Of a stretch of DNA of 64,000 bases, positions 56,101 to 64,000 are shown in pieces. Where the stretch lies: contig JADLFX010000050.1 of NCBI GenBank assembly GCA_020849665.1, forward strand, positions 62,001 to 126,000, read 5' to 3'. Made by a program: the position numbers and the translations under genes. The notes beneath the pieces were generated by a model, which did no database searches, was not told the DNA's origin, and saw nothing but the letters and a program-made list of their open reading frames with translations. This stretch comes from Planctomycetota bacterium. GTDB taxonomy: Bacteria > Planctomycetota > UBA1135 > UBA2386. Numbering within the stretch: the first letter of the stretch is position 1; each line of letters opens with the position of its first letter.

Positions 56101-56302
56101 GCTCCGCGGGCAGCACCGCACGCGCCTGCGGAACGCCGATCTCCACCATGCCGGCGTCGCGCAGGTGGAACGCATCGCGCGTGACCAGCCCGTCCGTGTA
56201 GAGCCACGGTCGCCCCAGGCGCAGCGCCACGAGTCCGCCACCCGCCGCCAGGAGCACGGCGAGGCAGAGCAGCGAGAGCGCGAGGCGCCAGCGCGCGTTC
56301 AC
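53141..56302 (-). CDS. TonB-like anchored protein with N-terminal propeller-like and C-terminal alpha/alpha toroid domain
   Basis: A 1053-residue protein. Helix 1 (about 7-27) leads to an outside region with TolB-like strands (about 70-285: RLPDGRLIFARG, ALAADGTLWFAARDD, FAADGSFLAAV). Two more helices follow (about 300-318 and 329-347). The last, CLLVSLLIHVVVLLWL, has S335-x3-H339, the same S-x3-H pattern that couples TonB to ExbB/ExbD. A 300-residue Pro/Ala-rich spacer leads to an alpha/alpha toroid like squalene cyclase/prenyltransferase repeats (about 690-1053; VGKTALVLLAFLGAG, NRGGWGYF, RTSITAWMVMALESA). The GTG start overlaps the exbD stop (GTGA). It may be an ExbBD-energised envelope machine; target unknown. 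Confidence 0.8.
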   Translation of the reverse strand: MNARWRLALSLLCLAVLLAAGGGLVALRLGRPWLYTDGLVTRDAFHLRDAGMVEIGVPQARAVLPAEPVGRAARLPDGRLIFARGRAAGGAELVVWDPQRAGIEPEPVVACAHLRDTRSPALAADGTLWFAARDDAGDHDLYVARVERGGIARPERVAEPWNGGDDDLDPAPDPMGGVVFVRRGADGSARLLRVPAGGGEPQPVLPGAGTAPFAEPAFAADGSFLAAVRGGGPEGEIVVLPRLGDAFAPPIAVAALRGHRAPLPLALGWEALAPGQPPLWVAAEPRVVQPWWPGQRWLEELLLWCVLGALLLLVLLQLGRWFPKLDRITICLLVSLLIHVVVLLWLGGKEMVRDPVPDPEGDAFEVHLLNEAALGGTEDAGTAAAVAALRFVAVPAPLAVEAPAAAPAPADALRAAPVPLPGEPNPLPVAVPALADAAHAVQGRTEATPDPPLSPAALYVAPSEPRAVAAAPGRMAAAALVVPGPGRSDLAPAGPRPRPEAVVEVPARPGSVPAPVPEIHDAAPARPAPARVAETPAGIVPAPRLADDVPAAPRLAGAAAAAVPGSRDAVAAAVPAGALEAAPRVPAPSAVPGAAPGSGGAAPDPELRDAAATPSRPPAGALPLAAVPKRSPAPPSLAAPGPGAPRIAARNGAVARSGALDVSPPASLLDLPARRTAAPAPAVAELYGNRFGPRKVEALERFGGSAATEAAVERGLAYLASIQLDDGRIGMREKRDRKYGHVHVGKTALVLLAFLGAGHVPGGQTRYAGNATAAMRFLLDVQDEATGHFGISSAYDHGIATYALTECYALGKDPTLRAPIERALAWIVDRQVKGRDRRNRGGWGYFSAHLEPEDRFARTSITAWMVMALESARQAGFAVPDAVRDEAREFLLNQFDARRGYFLYNQEPGRLASRWRTLPASTPGAVFALLLLGVDLADERVQAGIEYTLARRPRAYQRVGSDAFVMRAEGNVYFWYTASLACFLAGGDAWQEWNEALVRVLPAAQDADGSFRPIDVYAEIAGDQEDDRGYTTAMVVLTLEVYYRYFTPLLVRR

Positions 56303-56724
56303 CGGGGCCGGACCTCCCCTTCGGGACGAGCGGCGATCGCCACCTTGTTCAGCCGCGCGAGGCGGCACGCGTCGAGCGCCTTGGCGACCACGCCGAAATG
56401 CACCTGCGTGTCGCCGCGGATCACCACCTCCTGCTCCCGCCCGCCTTGCGCCGCGGCTTCCAGCCGCTCGCGCAGGCTCTCGAGCTCCACACGGCGCCCA
56501 TCGACGGTTAGGGCGCCATCCCGGCCGATGTTCACGACGATCTGGCGCGGCCGTTCGGCGCGTGCGCCGCTGGCGGCCTTCGGCAGATCGAGCGCCATCT
56601 GCACCTCCTCCTCCTTGGCGAACGTGGTGGCCGCCAGGAAGAAGATCAGGAGCAGGAAGACCATGTCGATCATGGGCGTGAGGTTCACGCCCTCCTCCTC
56701 GGGCTCGCCCGGATCAAGCCGCAT
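56299..56724 (-). CDS. exbD: ExbD/TolR-type biopolymer transport protein
   Basis: A 141-residue protein: a short cytoplasmic acidic start, one membrane helix with the conserved ion-path Asp (VNLTPMIDMVFLLLIFFL), and a periplasmic domain with VVNIGRDGALTVDG and VVIRGDTQVHFGVV. With ExbB it forms a proton-driven motor. The start overlaps exbB by 11 bases and the end overlaps the toroid gene by GTGA, so stoichiometric co-expression is likely. Confidence 0.93.
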   Translation of the reverse strand: MRLDPGEPEEEGVNLTPMIDMVFLLLIFFLAATTFAKEEEVQMALDLPKAASGARAERPRQIVVNIGRDGALTVDGRRVELESLRERLEAAAQGGREQEVVIRGDTQVHFGVVAKALDACRLARLNKVAIAARPEGEVRPR

Positions 56725-57391
56725 GGCTCGACTCCGGACGCGCGGCGATCCGCTCGACCAGCGGCGCGAGGCGCTCGTCCATGAGGCGGACCAGCGTCCG
56801 CACCCGCCCCTGCAGCCAGGCCGCGATCACCACGGCGGGGATCGCCACGGCGAGGCCAGCCACGGTGGTGATCAGGGCCACCTCGATCCCCGCCGCCAGC
56901 GCCTCGGGGCGGCCCATGCCGACGCGCACCACCTGCTGGAACGCCTGCAGGATCCCCACCACCGTCCCGAAGAGCCCGAGCAGCGGCGCCACGTTGCCCA
57001 TGAGTCCGATGGGCCGGATCGGCCCGCGCAGGCGGTCGGCCTCCTTGGCGCCCTGCTGTTCCATCGCGCGCTCCACGTCCGGGATGCTGTGTCCCTGGCG
57101 TCGCAGGCCCGCGAGGAGCACGCGTCCCGCCGGCGCGTCGATGGCTGCCGCGGCGCGCTCGGCATCGGCGAATCTGCCCGCTTCGATCAGGCGTACGGCA
57201 CCGTCCATCTCGGCCGGCAGGATCAGGGTGTGACGCAGGCGCAGCAGGCGCTCCAGCGTCAGACCCAGGACGATCACCGAACAGAGGCCGATCGGCACCA
57301 TCACCGGGCCGCCGGCGCGCAGGAACTCCCAGAAGGTCTGGGCGGGAGCCGTGTCCAGCACGGCGGCGGTAGCGAATCCGAGCATCGTCAT
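56714..57391 (-). CDS. exbB: ExbB/TolQ/MotA-type proton channel protein
   Basis: A 225-residue protein with three membrane helices: GGPVMVPIGLCSVIVLGLTLE, then MGNVAPLLGLFGTVVGILQAF and EVALITTVAGLAVAIPAVVIAAW, the latter two carrying the conserved ExbB/TolQ core that conducts protons with ExbD. It energises partner proteins across the envelope. The ATG at 57391 overlaps the TPR gene's stop (ATGA); a second ATG two codons later is possible. Confidence 0.92.
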   Translation of the reverse strand: MTMLGFATAAVLDTAPAQTFWEFLRAGGPVMVPIGLCSVIVLGLTLERLLRLRHTLILPAEMDGAVRLIEAGRFADAERAAAAIDAPAGRVLLAGLRRQGHSIPDVERAMEQQGAKEADRLRGPIRPIGLMGNVAPLLGLFGTVVGILQAFQQVVRVGMGRPEALAAGIEVALITTVAGLAVAIPAVVIAAWLQGRVRTLVRLMDERLAPLVERIAARPESSHAA

Positions 57392-60258
57392 ACTCCTCTG
57401 CGTTTGGGGCCGAGTTCGGCGGCCTGCGGGGAATCGGGGTGGCGGCGCCGCAGCTCCTCGAAGAGCTTCGTCGCCTGCTCCTTGCGGCCCAGCCGCTCGT
57501 AGCAGCGGCCCGCGCCGAGCAGGGCCCGGGGCACCCACTCGCCGTGGTCGTGCAGGATGGTGAGCTCCAGCCAGGCCTCGGCCGCACCGGCGTCGTCGCC
57601 CCGCGCCGCGCGCACCTCGCCGATCCGGTACTGGGCCTCGGCGGCACGCGCGTCGGCACGGCCGCGCGCCACCTTGGTGAACGCGGCCTCGGCCGCGGCG
57701 TGTTCCTTGCGCGCCAGCCGCGCCATGCCCAAGGCCAGCAGCCCGCGCGCCGTGTCCGGGGATCCGGCGGGGGCGTCCTTCAGGTACTCCTCCAGCCAGG
57801 CCGCCGCGCGCGCGGCATCGCCGCGGGCCAGCTCGCACTCGCCCAGCACGAGGCGGGCCTCGCGCGCCCGGGCGTGCCCGGGGTGGGTGCGCAGGAGCTC
57901 GCCGAGATGCGCCGCCGCCTCCGCGTGGCCGCCCCGGCGCTGGCGCGCGAGACCGGCGAAGTAGAGACCCTCGCCCCGTTCGTCGCCGCGCAGGGTCGCG
58001 AGGGCGGACTCCAGCACCGCCACCGCCGCGGCATCGTCGCCCTGCTGCACCAGGGCCCCGCCCAGCGCGAGGAGCGCGCGGCCGCGCAGGGCGCCACGCA
58101 CGGCCTCCAGGTGCGGCCGCGCGGCCGCAAGCTCGGCGCGCCCGAGCGCCGCGAGGCCGAGCTGCAGGTGCGCGTCGTCGCGCAGCTCCGCGTCCTCGCC
58201 GGTGTCGGCAACGGTCCGGAACGCGGCCTCCGCGGCCTTCGCGTCGCCGGCCTTGGCCTCCACGTGCGCGAGTTCGTGCAGGACCCGGTCGCGCTGTGGC
58301 CCCTGCGCCGTTTCGACCAGCGGGCGCAGGGTGCGCCGGGCCCCCTCGGCGTCGCCGGCCCTGGCCTGCGCCACCCCCAGGGCGTAGCGCAGCTCCGCGG
58401 CGCGCGGATGCGCTGCGTGCCGGGCCAGGAAGCGCTGCGCCGCGCTCCCCGCCTCCGCCCAGCGCTGGTTGCGCAGGTGCAGGATCGCCAGCAGGTCGAG
58501 CAGCCGCGCCTCGTTGTCGCCCTCGACACCCGCCGCGAGCAGACCCTCCGCCTCGCGCCGCGCCACTTCGTCGTCACCCAGCTCGAACGCGCACCATGCC
58601 GCGCCCACGCCGGCGCGCTGGCCCAGGCCGCCGGACTCGCCGCGCAGACCGGCGTACACCGCGGCGGCATCGCGGAACCGGCCCTGCTCCACCAGCAGGT
58701 CGGCCCGCTCCAGACGGTCCTCGCCGCGCCGGGCCGGATCACGCTCGCCCGCCTCCGCGCGCGCGAGCCGCTCCGCGGCGGCCTTGGCCTCGCCCTTCGC
58801 GCGCAGGGCACGCGCGGCGACGCGCTCGCTGCGCGCCAGATGAGTGCCCTGGGGAAAGGCCAGCCGGTAGCGGTCGGCCGCGCGCAGGGCCGCGTCCGGT
58901 TGGCCTGCGGCGAGCCACGCCACGGCGGCCATCGCCAGGGCTTCCTCCCCGACCGTGTCCACCTCGCCCTGGGCGGGCACCAGCGCCGCGAAGGCCTCCG
59001 CTGCCCGACCATGCTCGCCGGCGAGGTAGTGGCACCATGCCTGCCGCGCCTGCGCCTTGCGGCACAGCGCGTGGTCCGCCGGGACCCTCGCGAATGCGGC
59101 CAGTGCCGGCTCCGTACGGCGCTCGGCAAACCAGCTCTCGCCAATGGCGAACCAGGCGTGCGCATGGAGCCGATGCTCGGGACAGGTGCGCAACAGGGTC
59201 TCCGCGGCGGCGCGCGCATCGGCGTGGCGACCCAGACGGTGCAGCGCGAGGCACGCCCCGTAGAGCGCCTCGCCGCGCAGCACGGCGTCGGGCGCCGCCT
59301 CCGCCGCGTCCACGTACGCGCGGTGGGCACCCTCGGCGTCGCCCGTGGCGAGCAGCGCCCGCCCCAGGCACTCGCCGACCTCGGCTCGCAACCCCGGCCC
59401 CAGGTCGCCGCGGCCCAGGAGGTCGCGCGCGCTGCGCACCACGTCCTCGGGCCGGCCACCCTCCTCCAGGGCGCGCAGCCCGGCCACCCGGGCACGCGCC
59501 CTCGCCTCGCCGGCGCGGGCGGCATACTCGCCTCCGCCCTTCGCCGCGCGCGCGAATGCCTCATCGGCGCCGGCGACGTCGCCGAGGGCAAGCCGCACCT
59601 CGCCGGCCCGGTACAGGCACTCGGTCGCCGCCGTGTGCGCGGGGGCGCGTTCCGCGGCGGCCAGGAAGTGCTTCGCGGCGGCCTCGCGCTGGCCGAGCCG
59701 CAACGCGGCGAAGGCCGCCTGATAGAGCGCGGGCACCGCATGGGCGCCCTCGGCCTCGCGGTCGGCGGCCGCCGCGGCCAGGAACGCGTCCAGCGCCTCC
59801 GCGTCGCGGCCCGCCTCGCGCAGGCATTCGCCCCGCGCGAATCCGGCTGCCGCCCGCAGGTAGTGGTCCGCGGGCACCTCCTGCAGCAGCGCGCCCAGGC
59901 AGGCCTCGGCATCGGCCCACCGCTTCGCCTCACGATGCAGCTGGCCCAATCGATAGCGCGCCTCCGGCCGGAGCGGGAACACTCCGGGGGTGGCCACGGC
60001 CTTCTGCAGCGCAGCGACCGCCTCCGCCGCGCGGCCCAGTGCGACCCACGACGTGCCGGCCCGGTACTGCGCTTCGGCCCGGCGCGGATCGCTCGGGAAC
60101 TCCTCCGCGAAGCGCGCGAAGCCCTTGGCCGCCTCCTCGTGCAGGCTCCGCTGCTGCAGGCCCAGGGCGACCTGCCATCGCGTGTCGGCACGCGAGTCCT
60201 GCGCGGCGAGCAGACCACTCAGGAGGACGGGCGCGAGGACGCGGGGCGAGAAGGGCAT
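57388..60258 (-). CDS. Large exported TPR-repeat protein, first gene of ExbBD operon
   Basis: A 956-residue protein with a signal peptide (VLAPVLLSGLLAAQ) and then about 25 TPR-like helix pairs (AEAQYRAGTSWVALGRAAEAV, PEARYRLGQLHREAKRWADAE, AEAQYRIGEVRAARGDDAGAA). It resembles YbgF/CpoB- and BamD-type periplasmic TPR proteins in plan but is much longer. It is translationally coupled to exbB, so it is likely the periplasmic scaffold of the same machine (inference). The ATG at 60258 puts the signal peptide first. Confidence 0.85.
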   Translation of the reverse strand: MPFSPRVLAPVLLSGLLAAQDSRADTRWQVALGLQQRSLHEEAAKGFARFAEEFPSDPRRAEAQYRAGTSWVALGRAAEAVAALQKAVATPGVFPLRPEARYRLGQLHREAKRWADAEACLGALLQEVPADHYLRAAAGFARGECLREAGRDAEALDAFLAAAAADREAEGAHAVPALYQAAFAALRLGQREAAAKHFLAAAERAPAHTAATECLYRAGEVRLALGDVAGADEAFARAAKGGGEYAARAGEARARARVAGLRALEEGGRPEDVVRSARDLLGRGDLGPGLRAEVGECLGRALLATGDAEGAHRAYVDAAEAAPDAVLRGEALYGACLALHRLGRHADARAAAETLLRTCPEHRLHAHAWFAIGESWFAERRTEPALAAFARVPADHALCRKAQARQAWCHYLAGEHGRAAEAFAALVPAQGEVDTVGEEALAMAAVAWLAAGQPDAALRAADRYRLAFPQGTHLARSERVAARALRAKGEAKAAAERLARAEAGERDPARRGEDRLERADLLVEQGRFRDAAAVYAGLRGESGGLGQRAGVGAAWCAFELGDDEVARREAEGLLAAGVEGDNEARLLDLLAILHLRNQRWAEAGSAAQRFLARHAAHPRAAELRYALGVAQARAGDAEGARRTLRPLVETAQGPQRDRVLHELAHVEAKAGDAKAAEAAFRTVADTGEDAELRDDAHLQLGLAALGRAELAAARPHLEAVRGALRGRALLALGGALVQQGDDAAAVAVLESALATLRGDERGEGLYFAGLARQRRGGHAEAAAHLGELLRTHPGHARAREARLVLGECELARGDAARAAAWLEEYLKDAPAGSPDTARGLLALGMARLARKEHAAAEAAFTKVARGRADARAAEAQYRIGEVRAARGDDAGAAEAWLELTILHDHGEWVPRALLGAGRCYERLGRKEQATKLFEELRRRHPDSPQAAELGPKRRGV

Positions 60259-60405
60259 GGCGGTTGCTGCGCTCCCAGTGCAGGTTCGGGCCGTGGGCAG
60301 GGCGAGGACTCGGTGGCCGTCCACCTCGACGATCTGTCCGCGGAGAGAACTCCGTCCGGACACGACGCGACTGGTGGACGGAGACGCGCGAGCGCCCGGG
60401 ATCCG

Positions 60406-61575
60406 TCACAGGAATCGCAGCAGGCTCTGCGGGTGTCGCCGGCGGAGGCGCAGGTAGAACGCGCAGGGTGGCAGCGCGACGAGCACTACGCCGAGAGCGG
60501 CGAGCAGGGCCGCACCGATTCCCGCGCCACGGTGCAGACCGGTCCACGCGGCGGCTCCCTCCAGGAGCGGGATGTGCAGGACGTAGAAGAACAGGGCCGC
60601 CGAGCCCAGCAGGCGGAAGGGGGCGCGGACCCCCGGCTGGCCCTGGGCCGCGGGTCCGAAGCGCGACAACCCCGCCAGGACCAGTGCCAGGAGCCCGAGC
60701 TCGAGCGCCAGGAACGAGACGCTGGGCGGGTACTTGCTCACGTGCAGCCAGCGCACCAGGGTGTGCTCGCCGCGCAGCAGCAGGAGGTTGCCGTAGCCGT
60801 CCACGAGCCGGACGACGACGAACACCGCCAGCGCGGCGAGGCCCGCGAGGGTCAGGATCCGTTCGGTGCGCGCCCGCGACCAGCTGGGGAGCACGGTGCC
60901 GAACGCGTGGCCCAGGACCGCGACGAGGCACCAGGGCAGGAGCGGATAGATCACGAAGAGGGGGCGCACGAACCCCCCGGAGAGTCCGACCCCGATCCAG
61001 GGGCCGGGCCGGAAGGTGCGCGGATCCGCGCCCTCCAGGGCGCCGCGCAGGAGCAGGCCCAACACCAGCTCGTGTGCCGCGATCCCCGCGAGCGCCAGGA
61101 GGAGCAGGGCGCGGGGGCGGAGGCGCCGCAATGGCACGAGCACCAGCAGCGCCATGCCCAGGCCCGCGAGGACCCCGAACAGGAACACCCCTTCGGCCGG
61201 CTCGCCCCAGAAGAGCGAGACGAAGCCGAGGTCGAGGAGGATGAGGATCGCGCCCCGCGCCACGAGATAGCGGTCGGTCGCAGCCTGGGGGAGCCCGGCG
61301 GCGCGGTCCTTGCCCGCCTTGAGGGCCATCGCCGCGCCCATGAGGAAGAAGAACGCCGGCGCGCAGAGGTGCGTGATCCAGCGCAGCAGGAACTGGTCGG
61401 TGGGGATCGGGGATCCCGCCTCGTGGAGCCAGGCCGCGTCGCCGCGGAAGCGGCCGGCGTTGAATGCCTCCGAGGCGTGATCCACCGCCATCAGGGCGAT
61501 CACCAGACCCCGCATGCGGTCCAGCGCCGGGAGGCGGTCGTGCAGGGGCTGGCTCGAGGCGGCCACGGGCGCCAT
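60406..61575 (-). CDS. DUF1624/HGSNAT-like membrane acyltransferase
   Basis: A 389-residue protein with about nine membrane helices. The opening RLPALDRMRGLVIALMAVDH matches the DUF1624/heparan-alpha-glucosaminide acetyltransferase-type family, whose helix-1 Asp-His is the proposed active site. Such proteins move acetyl groups across the membrane onto sugars. It lies 148 bases upstream of the TPR-ExbBD operon on the same strand and could belong to it. It is divergent from the alcohol dehydrogenase gene with only 25 bases between starts. Confidence 0.8.
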   Translation of the reverse strand: MAPVAASSQPLHDRLPALDRMRGLVIALMAVDHASEAFNAGRFRGDAAWLHEAGSPIPTDQFLLRWITHLCAPAFFFLMGAAMALKAGKDRAAGLPQAATDRYLVARGAILILLDLGFVSLFWGEPAEGVFLFGVLAGLGMALLVLVPLRRLRPRALLLLALAGIAAHELVLGLLLRGALEGADPRTFRPGPWIGVGLSGGFVRPLFVIYPLLPWCLVAVLGHAFGTVLPSWSRARTERILTLAGLAALAVFVVVRLVDGYGNLLLLRGEHTLVRWLHVSKYPPSVSFLALELGLLALVLAGLSRFGPAAQGQPGVRAPFRLLGSAALFFYVLHIPLLEGAAAWTGLHRGAGIGAALLAALGVVLVALPPCAFYLRLRRRHPQSLLRFL

Positions 61576-61600
61576 TGTGGCCTTACCTGTGGCCGACACG

Positions 61601-62566
61601 ATGCGAGCCCTGTCCTTCGCCGCGGGCCGCGTGCACCTCGACCCGCACCATCGGCGGCCCGCAACCGCACCCGGCGAGGCGCGCGTGCGCGTGCTCCTCG
61701 CCGGGATCTGCGCCACGGATCTGGCGCTGCGCCGCGGGTACATGGGGTTCCACGGCGTGCCCGGTCACGAGTTCGTGGGCGTCGCCCTGGAGGGTCCCCT
61801 GGCGGGCCGGCGCGTCGTGGGCGAGATCAACGCCGCGTGCGGCGCATGTTCCTGGTGCGCGCAAGGCCTCGGCCGCCACTGCCCGCGCCGGACCGTGCTC
61901 GGGATCCTCGGCCGCGACGGCGCCTTCGCCGAGGAGGTGCGCCTGCCCGCCGCCAACCTCCACGCCGTGCCGGACGGAGTGCCGGATGCACACGCCGTGT
62001 TCGCCGAGCCGCTGGCGGCAGCGTTCGAGATCCCGGAGCAGGTGCCCCTGCGCCCCGGGAGTGCCGGCCTGGTGGCGGGAGACGGCAAGCTGGGCCTGCT
62101 CTGCGCCCACGTCCTCGCCCGGTACGGCGTCGCCGTGACCCTTGCCGGGCGCCACCCCGAACGCGCGGCACTGCTTCCCGAAGGGGCGCGCCATGCCGGG
62201 CCGCTGGCGGAACTCGACCCCGCCAACGCGCAGGGATTCGCCCTGGCGGTCGAGGCGACGGGCTCGCCCGAGGGGCTGGCCGCGCTCCTGCCGTACGTGC
62301 AGCCGCGCGGCACGGTGATCCTCAAGACCACCTGCGAGCGGCCTGCCAGCCTCGATCTCGCTCCGGCCGTGGTCCACGAACTCACGCTGGTGGGCTCGCG
62401 CTGCGGCCCGTTCGGCCCGGCGCTGCAGGCCCTGGCCGAGGGGACGATCCCGATCGAGAAGTGGATCGCCGCGCGCTACCCGCTGCACGAGGGCGAGGCC
62501 GCCCTCGCCCATGCCGCCCGCCGCGGCACCCTGAAGGTCCTCCTGGAGATCGCCCCCGCCGGCTAG
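61601..62566 (+). CDS. Zinc-type medium-chain alcohol dehydrogenase
   Basis: A 321-residue MDR protein. Catalytic-zinc residues appear in LAGICATDLAL and VPGHEFVGVA; the structural zinc Cys set is in CGACSWCAQGLGRHC. The cofactor region is GLVAGDGKLGLLCAHVLARYG, with GDGKLG in place of the usual GxGxxG. It would oxidise an alcohol or sugar with NAD(P). The stop shares CTAG with the convergent flavoprotein gene. Confidence 0.88.
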   Translation: MRALSFAAGRVHLDPHHRRPATAPGEARVRVLLAGICATDLALRRGYMGFHGVPGHEFVGVALEGPLAGRRVVGEINAACGACSWCAQGLGRHCPRRTVLGILGRDGAFAEEVRLPAANLHAVPDGVPDAHAVFAEPLAAAFEIPEQVPLRPGSAGLVAGDGKLGLLCAHVLARYGVAVTLAGRHPERAALLPEGARHAGPLAELDPANAQGFALAVEATGSPEGLAALLPYVQPRGTVILKTTCERPASLDLAPAVVHELTLVGSRCGPFGPALQALAEGTIPIEKWIAARYPLHEGEAALAHAARRGTLKVLLEIAPAG

Positions 62567-63828
62567 GCGTGGAGCCCGGCGAGGCGGCCGGTGGCGAAGG
62601 CTGCCTGGAAGTTGAATCCGCCGATCGGACCGTCGATGTCGAGGATCTCCCCGGCGAAGTAGAGCCTCGGGACGAGCCTCGACTCCATCGTGCGCGGATC
62701 GACCTCCGCCAAGGCCACGCCGCCTCGCGTCACCTCGGCGTGGGAGAAGCCGAGGCTCCGGTGCACGGGAATCGTCAGGGCCTTCATCAGGTCCACGAGG
62801 CGGCGGCGCGCCGCGCGGCCGAGCTGCGCCACCGTCGTGTCGGCGGCCGCCACTTCCACCAGGGTCGCGCGCAGGCGCTCGGGCAGCTCGGCCGGGAGGC
62901 AGTGCACGACGCTGCGCCGCCCGTCGCGCTGCGCCTCGGCGAGCAAGGCCGCATCCAGGTCCGCGGAGCTCTGCCCGGGCACCAGGTCGATGGCGAGGGT
63001 GCACGCGCCGCCGCGTTCCTCGACGAACCCGGAGAGGTCCATCGGCCCAGGACCGGAGAGGCCCTTGTGCGTGAACAGGGTGGGCCGGCGCCGCACGCAG
63101 AGCACGGCGCCGGAGGCGTCACGGAGGGTGAGTTCGGCCGCGGGCAGGACGATGCCTGCGAGGGCGTGCACCCACGGCACGTCGACGGCCAAGGGCGCCA
63201 GGGCCGGCACCGGTGGGACGAGGGTGTGGCCGAACGCACGCGCGACCGCGTAGCCGTCGCCGGTGGCCCCCGTGCGCGGGTAGCTGAGGCCGCCGGTGGC
63301 GAGCACGACGCTCGGGGCACGGAATGCGCCCTGCGGCGTGTGCACGACGAAGCCGCCGTCCCGAGGGTCGCGCTCGATCGAACGCATGGGCGCCTCGGGG
63401 ACGAGGCGCACGCCCGCCGCGCGCACGCGCGCCAGCAGCGCCTCGAGGACATCGCCGGCCCGGCCCGACACCGGGAAGATCTTCTCCAGGTCCTCCTCGC
63501 GCAGAGGCACGCCGGCCGACTCGAGCATGGCGCAGAGCGCCGGGGGCGGGAACGAGCGCAGGGCGTGGCGCAGCCAGCGCCCGCGCCGCGCACCGTACTG
63601 CGCCTCGAGGTCGGCGCCGGTGCGCGTCGTGGTCAGGTTGCAGCGGCCGCCACCGCTGATCAGGATCTTCAGGCCCGGGCGGCGGTTCTTCTCCAGCAGC
63701 ACCACGCGCCGGCCGCGCTCGGCAGCCACGATCGCCGCCAACAGCCCGGCCGCGCCGGCGCCCACGACCAGCACGTCGACCTCGTGGACGGTCGGAGCGG
63801 CACCTCGATCCCCGGTCGGCTCCGCCAC
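62563..63828 (-). CDS. BaiN/YhiN-family NAD(P)/FAD-dependent oxidoreductase
   Basis: A 421-residue flavoprotein: the FAD-binding start VDVLVVGAGAAGLLAAIVAAERG, the family mark LKILISGGGRCNLTT, LATGGLSYPRTGATGDGYAVA, LFTHKGLSGP and the C-terminal FAD contact YFAGEILDIDGPIGGFNFQAAF. The family includes BaiN (bile acid reduction) and many uncharacterised flavoproteins; the substrate here is unknown. It is complete. Confidence 0.9.
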   Translation of the reverse strand: MAEPTGDRGAAPTVHEVDVLVVGAGAAGLLAAIVAAERGRRVVLLEKNRRPGLKILISGGGRCNLTTTRTGADLEAQYGARRGRWLRHALRSFPPPALCAMLESAGVPLREEDLEKIFPVSGRAGDVLEALLARVRAAGVRLVPEAPMRSIERDPRDGGFVVHTPQGAFRAPSVVLATGGLSYPRTGATGDGYAVARAFGHTLVPPVPALAPLAVDVPWVHALAGIVLPAAELTLRDASGAVLCVRRRPTLFTHKGLSGPGPMDLSGFVEERGGACTLAIDLVPGQSSADLDAALLAEAQRDGRRSVVHCLPAELPERLRATLVEVAAADTTVAQLGRAARRRLVDLMKALTIPVHRSLGFSHAEVTRGGVALAEVDPRTMESRLVPRLYFAGEILDIDGPIGGFNFQAAFATGRLAGLHA

Positions 63829-63941
63829 GCCTCACGCACGGCCGCGGTACGGCCGCCACGGACGCCAGTGCAGCCGCGCGATGGACGGCGGCGCCGCGGC
63901 GGGCCGCGCAGGGGGCTGCGCCACGGGGCGCGCGCGCCGGG

Positions 63942-64000
63942 TCACGCGCCCGGCTGAGCCGGCGTCGCGTCCTCGGCCTTGCGGACCAGGGGCTTCACCG
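63942..64000 (-). CDS. 3' end of a minus-strand gene entering from the right
   Basis: Nineteen full codons on the minus strand read VKPLVRKAEDATPAQPGA then TGA at 63944-63942. The codons are G/C-ended like real genes here, but too little is visible to identify the product. The region 63829-63941 shows no gene. Confidence 0.35.
   Translation of the reverse strand, partial: VKPLVRKAEDATPAQPGA

Noticed and set aside
53141-56302. Squalene-hopene or other terpene cyclase activity
   Set aside because: The toroid fold is present but no DxDD-type catalytic motif was seen, and the membrane and TonB-like parts argue for another role.
57439-63957. A 2172-codon open frame on the plus strand
   Set aside because: It is the complement of several well-supported genes. 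In GC-rich DNA stops are rare in such antisense frames.

Overview
The window is very GC-rich, tightly packed bacterial chromosome with strong G/C third-codon bias. Several traits point to Planctomycetota, probably one of the deep Poly30/Saltatorellus-like lineages. This is an inference from family content; no marker gene was compared. The traits are a Ser/Thr kinase joined through a membrane helix to a formylglycine-generating-enzyme-like domain, secreted beta-propeller proteins, an ExbB/ExbD operon with a toroid protein, a GH127 enzyme and di-haem oxidoreductase, and many GTG/TTG starts. No integrase, transposase, phage gene, plasmid gene or CRISPR array was seen.

Layout. 1-3.6 kb: a truncated glycosidase, divergent from a TPR lipoprotein-rnpA-yidD operon. 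3.6-8.4 kb: a minus-strand run of a secreted three-repeat propeller, an anchored protein and a GT39-like transferase. 8.6-12.9 kb: a small regulatory module (flavin split-barrel protein, DsrE-like protein, a broken first gene, and a divergent sigma-54 activator with a half-site array) lying between two ~346-bp direct repeats. One repeat is the tail of an intact membrane-protein gene and the other is a decayed copy. 12.7-21.3 kb: that membrane protein, divergent from three tandem YfhO-like membrane proteins. 21.3-29.8 kb: a six-gene minus-strand operon of GH127, histone-deacetylase fold, methyltransferase, YdjC-type deacetylase, an ATP-grasp/GT4 fusion and a GT39-like transferase. This is the best candidate here for an undescribed glycan- or conjugate-building system.

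29.8-44.4 kb: mostly single secreted or signalling genes: a DUF2141/C45 fusion, a DUF1579 protein, a di-haem oxidoreductase, an ECF sigma factor facing a kinase-FGE protein, a PDZ/hypothetical/lipoprotein mini-operon, a propeller, a class-A beta-lactamase-like protein, a protein carrying both HExxH and papain-like centres, and a hemerythrin. 44.6-45.7 kb: ssrA (tmRNA), smpB and tRNA-Leu(CAG). 45.9-53.1 kb: housekeeping genes on the plus strand (dus, a Kelch protein, pcnB-like, panB, pfk). 53.1-60.3 kb: a translationally coupled operon of a TPR protein, ExbB, ExbD and a 1053-residue protein. The last has a TonB-type S-x3-H anchor helix and ends in an alpha/alpha toroid. 60.4-64 kb: an acyltransferase-like membrane protein, a zinc alcohol dehydrogenase, a BaiN/YhiN-type flavoprotein and the end of another gene.

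Convergent genes often share palindromic stops (TGATCA, CTAG) and operon genes overlap by ATGA/GTGA, so start calls were often fixed by these overlaps.
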